Origin: a virus
DNA: 39,744 nt
Reading direction: 5' to 3' (one strand)
Virus record (IMG/VR): IMGVR_UViG_3300028837_000592
Location: 1 to 39,744 of that record
Position 1 is the stretch's first letter, and every line of letters starts with the position of its first letter. Positions 1 to 6,377 of this stretch are shown one piece after another. A program made the translations under genes and the position numbers. A model generated the notes under the pieces. That model did not search any database, had not been told where the DNA came from, and worked only from the letters and a program-made list of their open reading frames with translations.

Positions 1-144
1 TGTTAAATCAAGGAGAACGTGAAGTAGTGAACGGTGACGTTCTGAAAAACTTCCTTCTCGTGATGTGGGCTCACGATGGCAAAACGGCCAACGTAGTGCA
101 GCCTACGTCAATACGCGTGGTGTGTAACAATACGTTATCCATAG
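1..144. repeat. Terminal direct repeat, left copy (circular overlap)
   Basis: Bases 1-144 are identical to bases 39601-39744 with no mismatch. The DUF932 reading frame continues through the join without interruption. This shows a circular assembly, or a circularly permuted or terminally redundant molecule, with a unit of 39,600 bp. The sequence alone cannot tell an assembler overlap from a physical terminal repeat. Confidence 0.97.
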
Positions 145-608
145 TGCTTCGTGCAGGAGCGAAGGATACTTCACGCCGTACGGTACGTCACTCACAGTTC
201 GTGAACATGAATATGAAAGCAATTCGGGAACTGTATGAGACTACTGATGAGGACTTCACAACACAGGCGGAAACATTTCGCACGTTGGCGGTGCAGAAGC
301 TTACGAAGAAGCGTCGCGGCGAAGTTCTGGATGAATTGTTTGGGAAAATTACGAACATGAGTACCACCCGCGCTAGAAGCTCCCGCCAGCTTGTGGAAGA
401 TGTGATCGAGCAGGGGAGTGGCTTAGAAGAGCAGAAGCTTATCGGTACAGCATACGGGACGCTTATGGGCATTTCGGAGGCTGTTGAACATTTCGTTGGT
501 GGTGAGAAGGTCAAAGACCGGGGCCTCAATGTACTGGTCAAAGGCCGTGCTCAAGGTCGTGGAGCCCGTGACGTGTTGGACAAAGCGTTCAAGCTCATCG
601 CAGCATAA
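1..608 (+). CDS. DUF932 family protein, 3' part (gene crosses the genome join)
   Basis: This is the C-terminal two thirds of a phage/plasmid-type DUF932 protein that begins at 39249. Joining 39249-39600 to 1-608 gives 319 residues in one uninterrupted frame. The GTG at 27 is therefore an internal valine codon and not a start. The visible part holds the conserved GDV.KNFLL.MWAHDG and S.RVVC.NTL segments typical of the family. DUF932 proteins are widespread on phages and plasmids. Their molecular role is not established, though early expression is common. A short reading frame with a good ribosome site and a terminator follow directly. I am confident of the family and make no claim about function. 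Confidence 0.9.
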   Translation, partial: LNQGEREVVNGDVLKNFLLVMWAHDGKTANVVQPTSIRVVCNNTLSIVLRAGAKDTSRRTVRHSQFVNMNMKAIRELYETTDEDFTTQAETFRTLAVQKLTKKRRGEVLDELFGKITNMSTTRARSSRQLVEDVIEQGSGLEEQKLIGTAYGTLMGISEAVEHFVGGEKVKDRGLNVLVKGRAQGRGARDVLDKAFKLIAA

Positions 609-619
609 GGAGATGTACT

Positions 620-670
620 ATGAGAATAACAATAGAAGACCTTCAACGTTTCGGTGCTTGTTCACATTAG
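620..670 (+). CDS. Possible 16-residue peptide or truncated gene remnant
   Basis: An AAGGAG at 607-612 sits seven bases before ATG 620, and the frame reads MRITIEDLQRFGACSH before a stop. The peptide resembles the N-terminus of short phage proteins that begin with an I-T-x-x-x-L-x-x-x-G-A-C pattern and normally continue for another 50 or more residues. Here the frame ends just before a terminator. It is either a translated leader peptide or the stub of a gene deleted downstream. The strong ribosome site is the only direct support for expression. Confidence 0.35.
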   Translation: MRITIEDLQRFGACSH

Positions 671-675
671 TGTTT

Positions 676-706
676 GGCCTGGGATTTGTCTCAGGCCTTT
701 CTTTTT
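676..706 (+). terminator. Rho-independent terminator after the DUF932 gene
   Basis: GGCCTG at 676-681 pairs with CAGGCC at 692-697. The helix extends inward by about three more pairs around a TTTG loop, and TTTCTTTTT follows. A GC-rich stem followed by a T tract is the classical intrinsic terminator. It separates the DUF932 transcript from the next unit. Confidence 0.85.
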
Positions 707-732
707 GAGTAGTGTGTTTATATAACTAGTAT

Positions 733-753
733 AGTCAAGATGTCATCTTGGCT
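733..753. promoter_or_regulatory. 21-bp near-palindrome, operator-like
   Basis: CAAGATG at 736-742 and CATCTTG at 744-750 are perfect inverted copies around one central base. The symmetry extends to 10-base arms with one T/G mismatch. No T tract follows, so it is not a terminator. It lies between the terminator and the promoter-like hexamers at 777-805, where a protein-binding operator would be placed. Function is inferred from position and symmetry only. Confidence 0.45.
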
Positions 754-776
754 GCTTCCTGTTTTCTATTTTTTTG

Positions 777-805
777 TTGTAATGCATTGTGATATTTGCT
801 ATGCT
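777..805 (+). promoter_or_regulatory. Sigma-70-like promoter candidate upstream of the 829 gene
   Basis: TTGTAA at 777-782 and TATGCT at 800-805 are separated by 17 bases. Each matches four of six consensus positions. The pair is well placed to drive the gene at 829, which has a GGAGG ribosome site at 818-822, and it follows a terminator. It is weaker than the late promoter at 16718. Confidence 0.45.
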
Positions 806-828
806 CGTTTTAACGATGGAGGTAGTAA

Positions 829-1503
829 GTGAAAAAGACGGAGCGATCAAGTGATTTTTTAGTTGAAGTTCATAAACGGAAATCAACGCCTAGTCGTTTG
901 AAAGTGTACTTGGAGGAACAATGGCGTGAACACTTTGGAAACAGACCGATACCGTTCGAGTGTACAGCATTCGTCGTTAGGCGGATCTATTATACCTATT
1001 GGCTTCAGGATGGCCTTTGGAGCTATAAGAGTGTTAACTATATCTTGGCGGATGTTCCGTCCAAGTTGGAGAAAGCAGAAGAGGATGATATTATCATCTT
1101 TGATAAGGCTGCCAATTTTGGCATAACACAAAAGGAGAAAAGTAAAATGAGTGAAGATGGAAAATCGTTTAGACGTAAGCGCGTCCTAGTAGCGGGGCAA
1201 TCTATTTGTGGAGTCATCCGTTACATGCGAGACAAGGGCTTCAAGAAGAGCGTAATCCAGAAGGCTTTGGTGGAAACATTTGATGTAGAAGTGAATGAGA
1301 ATACACTCGCCACTCAATTCTATACTAAGAAAGAGGCACCTGTCTATGACACCGAGACAGGGCGTGAACTGGTTGCGGCGTGTAAGGATGCTAAGGACGA
1401 TGTGGTGAAACCCGCGGCAAAACCCAAATCCAAGAAGGCGGCGAAACCCAAATCCAAGAAGGCGGCAAAAAAGAAGGCTGTTGTTAAGCGCAAAGCTCGT
1501 TAG
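829..1503 (+). CDS. Basic DNA-binding-like protein with histone-like lysine tail
   Basis: This 224-residue protein starts at GTG 829 after GGAGG. Residues about 1-106 are not recognised. Residues about 113-170 have the look of a small phage helix-turn-helix-type domain (KSICGVIRYMRDKG followed by a helical stretch). The last 30 residues are a tail of K, A, P and R whose DNA holds a perfect 24-bp tandem duplication. An in-frame ATG at 1147 has its own AAGGAG nine bases upstream, so a 118-residue product consisting of the HTH-like domain plus the tail is likely made too, or is the only product. A nucleoid-like or regulatory DNA-binding role is inferred from charge and fold impression. Confidence 0.6.
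   Translation: MKKTERSSDFLVEVHKRKSTPSRLKVYLEEQWREHFGNRPIPFECTAFVVRRIYYTYWLQDGLWSYKSVNYILADVPSKLEKAEEDDIIIFDKAANFGITQKEKSKMSEDGKSFRRKRVLVAGQSICGVIRYMRDKGFKKSVIQKALVETFDVEVNENTLATQFYTKKEAPVYDTETGRELVAACKDAKDDVVKPAAKPKSKKAAKPKSKKAAKKKAVVKRKAR
1132..1149 (+). promoter_or_regulatory. Internal ribosome site and in-frame ATG within the 829 gene
   Basis: AAGGAG followed by nine to ten bases and ATG 1147 lies in the middle of the 829-1503 frame and is in frame with it. It is a better initiation site than the GTG at 829. Translation from here gives the basic C-terminal half alone. Confidence 0.5.
1420..1467 (+). repeat. 24-bp tandem duplication encoding the basic tail
   Basis: Positions 1420-1443 and 1444-1467 differ only at the last base. 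Each unit encodes KPKSKKAA-like residues. The near identity points to a recent in-frame duplication that lengthened the lysine-rich tail. Confidence 0.85.
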
Positions 1504-1509
1504 GACCTT

Positions 1510-1586
1510 TGGGTTGGGTGGGTATTCTTCGCCTATTTGGTTTATGGCTCCCTTATCTGGCAGGTTTGCGACACCTACCCAACCCA
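1510..1586 (+). other. Long inverted repeat, structured non-coding RNA candidate
   Basis: The 14 bases at 1510-1523 (TGGGTTGGGTGGGT) pair fully with 1573-1586, with a single G-T wobble, around a 49-base loop. No T tract follows, so a simple intrinsic terminator is unlikely. It lies directly downstream of the basic-protein stop codon and about 120 bases before the tRNA. A processing site, transcript-stabilising structure or factor-dependent terminator are all possible. The stretch 1587-1706 holds nothing else I can support. Confidence 0.5.
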
Positions 1587-1706
1587 TAGTAATACATTTG
1601 AATCTGTTTCTAATGTAGTGGTGTATGGAAGATAATATGTACAAAAAAGACTTACGATAAAAAGAATTACTTCCCAGTCCCACCACCACACTAGACACAG
1701 ATTTAT

Positions 1707-1783
1707 AGCGGAGTAGAGCAGTTGGTCAGCTCGCCAGGTCCATAACTTGGAGGTCGCGGGTTCAAATCCCGCCTCCGCAACCA
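1707..1783 (+). tRNA. tRNA-Met (CAT), initiator-like
   Basis: The cloverleaf folds fully. The acceptor arms are 1707-1713 and 1773-1779, the D stem is GAGC/GCTC, and the anticodon stem is CCAGG/CTTGG with a seven-base loop TCCATAA (anticodon CAT at 1741-1743). The T arm is GCGGG/CCCGC with loop TTCAAAT, and CCA is encoded at 1781-1783. Two hallmarks of bacterial initiator tRNA are present: a mismatched first acceptor pair (A1/A72) and A11:T24. The variable loop AGGTC, the T loop and the 3' end match the pattern of tRNA-fMet. The third hallmark, three consecutive G:C pairs in the anticodon stem, is absent. Position 33 is C instead of the near-universal T. Confidence 0.9.
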
Positions 1784-1797
1784 TTTAAGGAGGATAG

Positions 1798-2364
1798 ATG
1801 AAAGCTCGTAAGATAAATATAGACCTATTGAAGTTAGACCCTAATAATTCTCGGATTCATGATGGTAGGAACTTGGATGAGATTGGGAACTCACTTCAAA
1901 AGTTTGGGCAGATGACTCCAATAGTAGTCAACGGTCGGGGGATTGTTATCAAGGGGAATGGGACGTTAGAGGCGGCTAAGCGGTTAGGCTGGAAGTATAT
2001 TATAGGAGTAGTCACTACAGGCCTCTCTCAGGAACAGCTAGATGCCTATGCTATTGCAGACAACCGTACTAGTGATCTATCACGCTTTGACTTTCCTGTA
2101 CTAAGTGACTCCATGAAGAAATTGGAGAAAAAGGATCTACAGGGGAGTACTGGCTTTAATGATATAGAATTAGTACCACTACTTAAGGGTGATTGGTCCG
2201 CTGATGAGCTTCAGGAGAAAGAAATAAAACTCAAACCTAATAGGGTAAAGTTCTCCTCTAAACAGTATAAGATTATACTTCGTATCTGTGTGAAGTGTTA
2301 TCCAAATTTGAAAGTTGAGGAAGCAATCTTCAAGTTAGTTAGGAAAGGAGGCAGTCGTGCATAG
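1798..2364 (+). CDS. ParB/Srx-fold nuclease-domain protein
   Basis: This 188-residue protein has an N-terminal ParB-type domain. It shows the opening D-P-N-N pattern, P-I-V-V, the signature G-N-G-T-L-E-A-A-K-R-L-G-W near residues 53-65, and a downstream ADNR motif. These place it in the ParB_N/Srx superfamily, whose members include partition proteins, nucleases and phage proteins linked to DNA modification. Translation starts at ATG 1798, four bases after a strong AAGGAGG that immediately follows the tRNA. The gene overlaps queD by eight bases, so it belongs to the preQ0 operon. A role in modification or DNA recognition is inferred from that position. Partitioning is unlikely without a ParA or plasmid functions. 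Confidence 0.8.
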   Translation: MKARKINIDLLKLDPNNSRIHDGRNLDEIGNSLQKFGQMTPIVVNGRGIVIKGNGTLEAAKRLGWKYIIGVVTTGLSQEQLDAYAIADNRTSDLSRFDFPVLSDSMKKLEKKDLQGSTGFNDIELVPLLKGDWSADELQEKEIKLKPNRVKFSSKQYKIILRICVKCYPNLKVEEAIFKLVRKGGSRA

Positions 2365-2818
2365 GATAACAACAGAAATAGAAGTGAGTATGGCTCATAG
2401 ACTAATGAAACATGAGGGTGAATGCCAAAAACTCCACGGACATAATTATAAGATTCGTGTTGCCGTGGACTCGTATACTGGGCCAAGTGTTATTACTGGG
2501 ATGGTGATGGACTTTGCGAATTTGAAACAGATTCTTAAAAGCACTATCCACGACAAGATGGATCATAGAATTATCCTTCATGAGAATGATCCTATAGTAC
2601 ATCACTTAATCACGACCTTCAATGCAGTACAGATAGAACCCCCTTGGATGCTGCTCGTCCCATTCCATCCTACAGCGGAAGAGATGGCTCTCTACATAGT
2701 GAATACACTACGTAAGGAACACCCAAAGACTTTTGAGTGTTGTTTCTTAACATGTCAAGTGTTTGAAACGGAAAAGAATTCTTCTACATACATGGAGGAT
2801 AGGGATGAAAGTACATGA
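2357..2818 (+). CDS. queD: 6-carboxy-tetrahydropterin synthase QueD
   Basis: QueD converts 7,8-dihydroneopterin triphosphate, the FolE product, to 6-carboxytetrahydropterin, the second step to preQ0. The sequence shows the family motifs: AHRL with the first zinc histidine, a reactive cysteine in GECQKLHGHNY together with the HGH zinc ligands, the M-V-M-D-F-A-N-L-K segment, D-H-R-I-I-L, and T-A-E-E-M-A near the end. At 153 residues it is slightly longer than usual. The likely start is GTG 2357, inside the end of the ParB-fold gene, so translation is probably coupled. It is followed by queE with a 14-base overlap. Confidence 0.93.
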   Translation: MHRITTEIEVSMAHRLMKHEGECQKLHGHNYKIRVAVDSYTGPSVITGMVMDFANLKQILKSTIHDKMDHRIILHENDPIVHHLITTFNAVQIEPPWMLLVPFHPTAEEMALYIVNTLRKEHPKTFECCFLTCQVFETEKNSSTYMEDRDEST

Positions 2819-3449
2819 GATATTTTGGAGCATTCAAGGGGAAGGTGTTCACATTGGGGTGCCAGCACTCTTCCTTCGTTTCTATGGATGTAACTTCCAA
2901 TGCACGAAAGACAATGTAGGGTTTGACTGTGACACTCCGCAAGATGTTCTACCTGCGGAGTACACTGTGAGTCGGCTCTGCTCTACCTTGATGCAGATGT
3001 TTCCAGCCTACCTAAATATAAAGAATGTCATATTAACGGGGGGGGAGCCGTTTGCTCAGGATCGTAGGGAATTGACTGCTCTAGTATCTCAGCTCCATAA
3101 GATGAAACGATTCGTTTTCGTAGAAACAAATGGCATTGAGGACTTCCCTCATGGTATGTTTGATTGGGTGTCTTGTAGTCCTAAGTATGGAACAGACGTT
3201 AAGCTGCATCAAGCTGATGAGGTTAAGATTGTAATAACTCCCTCTAACACTGATTTAGGTTGGCGAGGTATTCCAGACATGCGAAACCTACCTAAAGCTG
3301 ATTTCTACTTAGCTATGCCAGCAGAACCCATCAATATTATAGGAACTATTGATCCAAAAGAAGTAATACGGGTTGCGGAAATGGTTAAGGAAGCTGGTTT
3401 CCCGTGGCGCCTAGGGATACAAGCACATAAGTATTGGAGGATAAGATGA
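2805..3449 (+). CDS. queE: 7-carboxy-7-deazaguanine synthase QueE (radical SAM)
   Basis: QueE rearranges 6-carboxytetrahydropterin to 7-carboxy-7-deazaguanine using a [4Fe-4S] cluster and S-adenosylmethionine. The start ATG 2805 follows GGAGG and gives 214 residues. The family opening EIFWSIQGEG is present, as are L-T-G-G-E-P and the V-E-T-N-G segment. The cluster ligands read C29, C33 and C42, that is CX3CX8C, with a six-residue insertion relative to the usual CX3CX2C, ending in the typical CDT. Altered cluster loops are known in QueE, so the enzyme may well be active. It overlaps the next gene by four bases (ATGA). Confidence 0.92.
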   Translation: MKVHEIFWSIQGEGVHIGVPALFLRFYGCNFQCTKDNVGFDCDTPQDVLPAEYTVSRLCSTLMQMFPAYLNIKNVILTGGEPFAQDRRELTALVSQLHKMKRFVFVETNGIEDFPHGMFDWVSCSPKYGTDVKLHQADEVKIVITPSNTDLGWRGIPDMRNLPKADFYLAMPAEPINIIGTIDPKEVIRVAEMVKEAGFPWRLGIQAHKYWRIR

Positions 3450-4330
3450 GAGATATAACTTGGAGCGAAGTTTTTCAATTACTTAGGGATCTTCATCATG
3501 ATATAAGTCTCCCACAGTGTAGACCTATCTATGGGATACCTAGAGGTGGTTCTATTGTAGCAGGTTTATTAGAATCTAAGTACCCTCGCCATTTCAAATG
3601 CGTTGATCAATTCAAACACGATATTCCACACCTTATTCTCATTGATGATATATTTGATAGTGGTGCTACAGCACAATCTTGGACAACAGAAACAAAACTT
3701 CTATTCTATACACTTATTGATAAAACGATAGAACCATGGAAGGGAGAATGGGTTCGTTTTCCTTGGGAGATGCGGGATGGGGAAATTGATGTAGAGGATA
3801 ACATCCGTCGCATATTAGAAGTGATTGGTGAGGACCCCACTAGGGAAGGGTTACGAGATACACCCAAGCGTTTCATGAAAGCCTTTGTTGAGATGACTAA
3901 TGGAAGAGTACAGGACCCTAAGAAGATACTCAAGCGAACCTTTGGTGAAGATGCGGATGAAATGGTTGTCCTCCACGGGATTCGTTTTTCTAGTGTATGT
4001 GAGCATCACTTACTCCCCTTTACAGGAACTGCGAGCGTTGCCTACATACCCGCCCCAGGGGAAGGTGTAGTAGGCATTTCTAAGCTGGCTAGGCTCGTAG
4101 AGTGCTTTGCCAAGAGGCTTCAGATCCAGGAACGTCTTGTCACAGATGTGGCTAAGACTATTGAAGAGGTTCTTTCCCCGCTTGGGGTTGGAGTCGTTAT
4201 TAAGGCTCATCACTCCTGTATGTGGTGTCGTGGTGTACTGCAACCCGATACAGAGATAGTAACGTCTTGTATGTTGGGTATGTTTCGCGTTCCGGAAGTT
4301 AGGCAAGAATTCTTAGAACTAATAAAATAA
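3446..4330 (+). CDS. folE: Phosphoribosyltransferase domain fused to GTP cyclohydrolase I (FolE)
   Basis: Residues about 1-112 look like a type I phosphoribosyltransferase. They show Y-G-I-P-R-G-G (29-35), the PRPP-binding loop L-I-D-D-I-F-D-S-G-A-T (65-75) and a closing W-V-R-F-P-W-E. Residues about 117-294 are a complete FolE, which makes 7,8-dihydroneopterin triphosphate from GTP. It shows C-E-H-H-L-L-P-F, V-G-I-S-K-L-A-R-L-V, L-Q-I-Q-E-R-L and H-H-S-C-M-W-C-R-G-V. The start ATG 3446 follows GGAGG by five bases and overlaps the queE stop. FolE supplies the first intermediate of the preQ0 route. The fused transferase suggests handling of a free base and PRPP, possibly preQ0 or guanine, but this is inference. 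Confidence 0.9.
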   Translation: MRDITWSEVFQLLRDLHHDISLPQCRPIYGIPRGGSIVAGLLESKYPRHFKCVDQFKHDIPHLILIDDIFDSGATAQSWTTETKLLFYTLIDKTIEPWKGEWVRFPWEMRDGEIDVEDNIRRILEVIGEDPTREGLRDTPKRFMKAFVEMTNGRVQDPKKILKRTFGEDADEMVVLHGIRFSSVCEHHLLPFTGTASVAYIPAPGEGVVGISKLARLVECFAKRLQIQERLVTDVAKTIEEVLSPLGVGVVIKAHHSCMWCRGVLQPDTEIVTSCMLGMFRVPEVRQEFLELIK

Positions 4331-4331
4331 A

Positions 4332-5642
4332 ATGAAAAAGATGCGCCCGTGTCAAAGATTAGCCTATAAGTGGCTGTACTATAATCATCAGGCCTCTCTC
4401 TATATGCAGATGAGGCTAGGTAAGACACTTCCCATTATACGCTTCCTCAAACGTAGAGCATCGCGGATACTTGTCGTAGCCCCTTCAACTGTTCTATTGG
4501 TATGGAAAGAGCAGTTAGAGGAAGATGGGGAATCATGTAAGATATATGATGAGGACACTGTGCTCCGTAACCAGTTATTAGAGACACCGGAAAAATGGTG
4601 CTTACTTAATAAGGAGTCTCACCTGTATATTCCCAAGCTCACTACAATAAAGTGGGACGCTATTATAATAGACGAGTCAACCTTTATTAAGAACCCAAAG
4701 GCACAAGTGACAAAGTTCTTCCTTAAGCATTTCCAAAGTGTCCATTACAAATTCCTTCTCAGCGGAACACCTGCCCCAGAAGGCAGGTTGGACTACATCA
4801 CTCAGTTACTATTCTTGGGAGAAGAGGTTGGGGGTTGTGATTCATACTGGTCCTTTATCCATAACTACACAAAGGCTATAGGTCCGGGTAAGTTCATTAC
4901 AAGAGAGGGTAATAAGCGGATAGATAAGGCCTTAGCGAATAGAGTCTTCTTTATGACAAGAAAAGAGGCTGGGATAGTTGAGGAAAAGATACGAGAAGTT
5001 CGCTATGTGAAGTTATCTACTGGAATGCAGAAGGTATACAGTAGGTTGGAGCAAGACTTCATACTAGAATATGATGGAACGAAGAAATATCTTAACTGGC
5101 TGATTCAACAGTTTGCCTACATGAGGTCAGTCTGTAATGGGATAGTAGAAGGTAGGGTTACTGATATTCCCAAGATTATGGAACTAGTATACCTAATGAA
5201 AACAGAACTCAAGGATGAACCTGTTGTCGTATGGGGTTGTTTCAATCCACAGTTGGAAGCGTCTCATTCTATGCTTAACAAGAAGGGCATTAAGTCTGCT
5301 ATACTAACAGGCAACCACAGCAAAAAGAAACACGCGGTAGCTCTACAGGATTTCCGTTCTGGGAAAGCTCAAGTCTTGCACTGTCAAGTAAAGCTTGGGA
5401 TGATGGGGCTCCCATTGGATAGAGCTGATACAGCGGTTTACTATAACCAACCACTTCCCTACCTAGAGAATGAACAAAGTGAGGATCGTATAGTCCATAC
5501 GGATAAAAAGACACCTCTTCTATACATCTATCTATTAGCTCAGGACACTGTTGAACAAAAAGTCTATAGGAACATAACGAAAAAACGTTGTTGCAATGAA
5601 GCGGAAATGGTGAAAGGGATACATGATGAAATGGCAGGATAA
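4332..5642 (+). CDS. SNF2/DEAD-like DNA helicase
   Basis: This 436-residue superfamily 2 helicase is of the small phage SNF2 type. Motif I is M-R-L-G-K-T (27-32), motif Ia lies in L-V-V-A-P-S-T-V-L-L-V-W, motif II is I-I-D-E-S-T, motif III is L-S-G-T-P-A-P-E-G, and the C-terminal half has the Q-S-E-D-R-I-V motif VI. Such proteins translocate on duplex DNA in replication or recombination. The gene starts two bases after folE with only a weak ribosome site, so translational coupling is likely. It overlaps the resolvase gene by 20 bases, which links it to Holliday-junction or fork processing. Confidence 0.9.
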   Translation: MKKMRPCQRLAYKWLYYNHQASLYMQMRLGKTLPIIRFLKRRASRILVVAPSTVLLVWKEQLEEDGESCKIYDEDTVLRNQLLETPEKWCLLNKESHLYIPKLTTIKWDAIIIDESTFIKNPKAQVTKFFLKHFQSVHYKFLLSGTPAPEGRLDYITQLLFLGEEVGGCDSYWSFIHNYTKAIGPGKFITREGNKRIDKALANRVFFMTRKEAGIVEEKIREVRYVKLSTGMQKVYSRLEQDFILEYDGTKKYLNWLIQQFAYMRSVCNGIVEGRVTDIPKIMELVYLMKTELKDEPVVVWGCFNPQLEASHSMLNKKGIKSAILTGNHSKKKHAVALQDFRSGKAQVLHCQVKLGMMGLPLDRADTAVYYNQPLPYLENEQSEDRIVHTDKKTPLLYIYLLAQDTVEQKVYRNITKKRCCNEAEMVKGIHDEMAG

Positions 5643-6177
5643 AATATTCAAAGGAGAAGTCTATGCAAAGAGAGTTTTATTTGTGGACCCTGGACTCCTT
5701 GGAACGGGTGGCGTTTACTTCCCAATCATACAAAGAGGAAAGCCACATTACCCAGATAAGGGTTTCCTACTAAAGGCGGAATCACAAGGGGAAGTTGAAG
5801 ATCGTATTATCCAATTAGGCATAGACTTCTATGACACTATTATAAAATATAGTCCATTTACGGTAGTCATCGAGTCTCAACAGTTCTGGCGGGATTCGCT
5901 TACGAGTGTAACCTCCGCCAGCAGGGGGGACATCTTCAAGACAACGATGTTGGTTGGGAATCTACTAGCCCAGTGTAGTAGATTAAATATTAGAGTGGAA
6001 AGTTTCTCAAAATTTCATAAAACAAATATTATTCTAGTCCCTCCTAATGAATGGAAGGGTCAGTTACCTAAAGACGTAGTAGAGCGTCGTCTACGTGATG
6101 AGTTTGAAGTGCTTGATGATTATCTAGTTGATCATGTATGCGATGCGGCCGGGATGGGGATTTTCTGTCAGTTATGA
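5623..6177 (+). CDS. RuvC-like Holliday junction resolvase
   Basis: This 184-residue protein has the RNase H-like fold pattern of RuvC endonucleases. An acidic residue lies in strand one (L-F-V-D-P-G, D22), an E follows in V-V-I-E-S-Q (about 80), and a late pair of aspartates is in V-D-H-V-C-D-A-A-G-M near the C-terminus. RuvC-like phage enzymes cut branched DNA before packaging. The start at ATG 5623 or 5626 overlaps the helicase. An AAGGAG at about 5650 serves only an out-of-frame ATG. The stop overlaps the next start (ATGA). Confidence 0.85.
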   Translation: MMKWQDKIFKGEVYAKRVLFVDPGLLGTGGVYFPIIQRGKPHYPDKGFLLKAESQGEVEDRIIQLGIDFYDTIIKYSPFTVVIESQQFWRDSLTSVTSASRGDIFKTTMLVGNLLAQCSRLNIRVESFSKFHKTNIILVPPNEWKGQLPKDVVERRLRDEFEVLDDYLVDHVCDAAGMGIFCQL

Positions 6178-6377
6178 GAACTCAAGCTCTTGATATAAAT
6201 GGTTCTGTCCTTGGAGAGGTTATGGAAGCTCCTCCCTGTACTATTATAGTCAGTAAAGGCGGTTTCCTAAAGATGTTTGATGTTTTCTTTAATAATAAGA
6301 TGAAGTGTCGTGGTGTTGAAGTTCCAGACGAATATATCCAATGGGTAGAGGTAGGACAGGAGCTAGAAATACAGTGA
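6174..6377 (+). CDS. Small hypothetical protein (67 residues)
   Basis: Not recognised. The ATG at 6174 overlaps the resolvase stop in an ATGA, and the stop overlaps the GTG of the next gene in a GTGA, so it sits in a tightly coupled chain. The sequence is a short mixed alpha/beta protein without membrane segments or cysteine pairs. An upstream in-frame start at 6138 would add 12 residues inside the resolvase and is less likely. Confidence 0.65.
   Translation: MRTQALDINGSVLGEVMEAPPCTIIVSKGGFLKMFDVFFNNKMKCRGVEVPDEYIQWVEVGQELEIQ

Noticed and set aside
484-708. Plus-strand 74-residue frame overlapping the end of DUF932 and the terminator
   Set aside because: It runs through the terminator hairpin, has no ribosome site and overlaps a certain gene out of frame.
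1619-1633. 15-bp exact match to 38728-38742 as a regulatory repeat
   Set aside because: One shared 15-mer is about what chance allows in 39.6 kb. The contexts differ, and one copy overlaps a start codon.
1707-1783. tRNA as a prophage attachment site
   Set aside because: There is no integrase, excisionase or repressor in the closed genome, and the tRNA is complete with its own CCA.
6341-6376. Upstream ATG 6341 as glycosylase start
   Set aside because: It lies within the preceding gene; GTG 6374 has AGGAG and the GTGA overlap style used elsewhere here.
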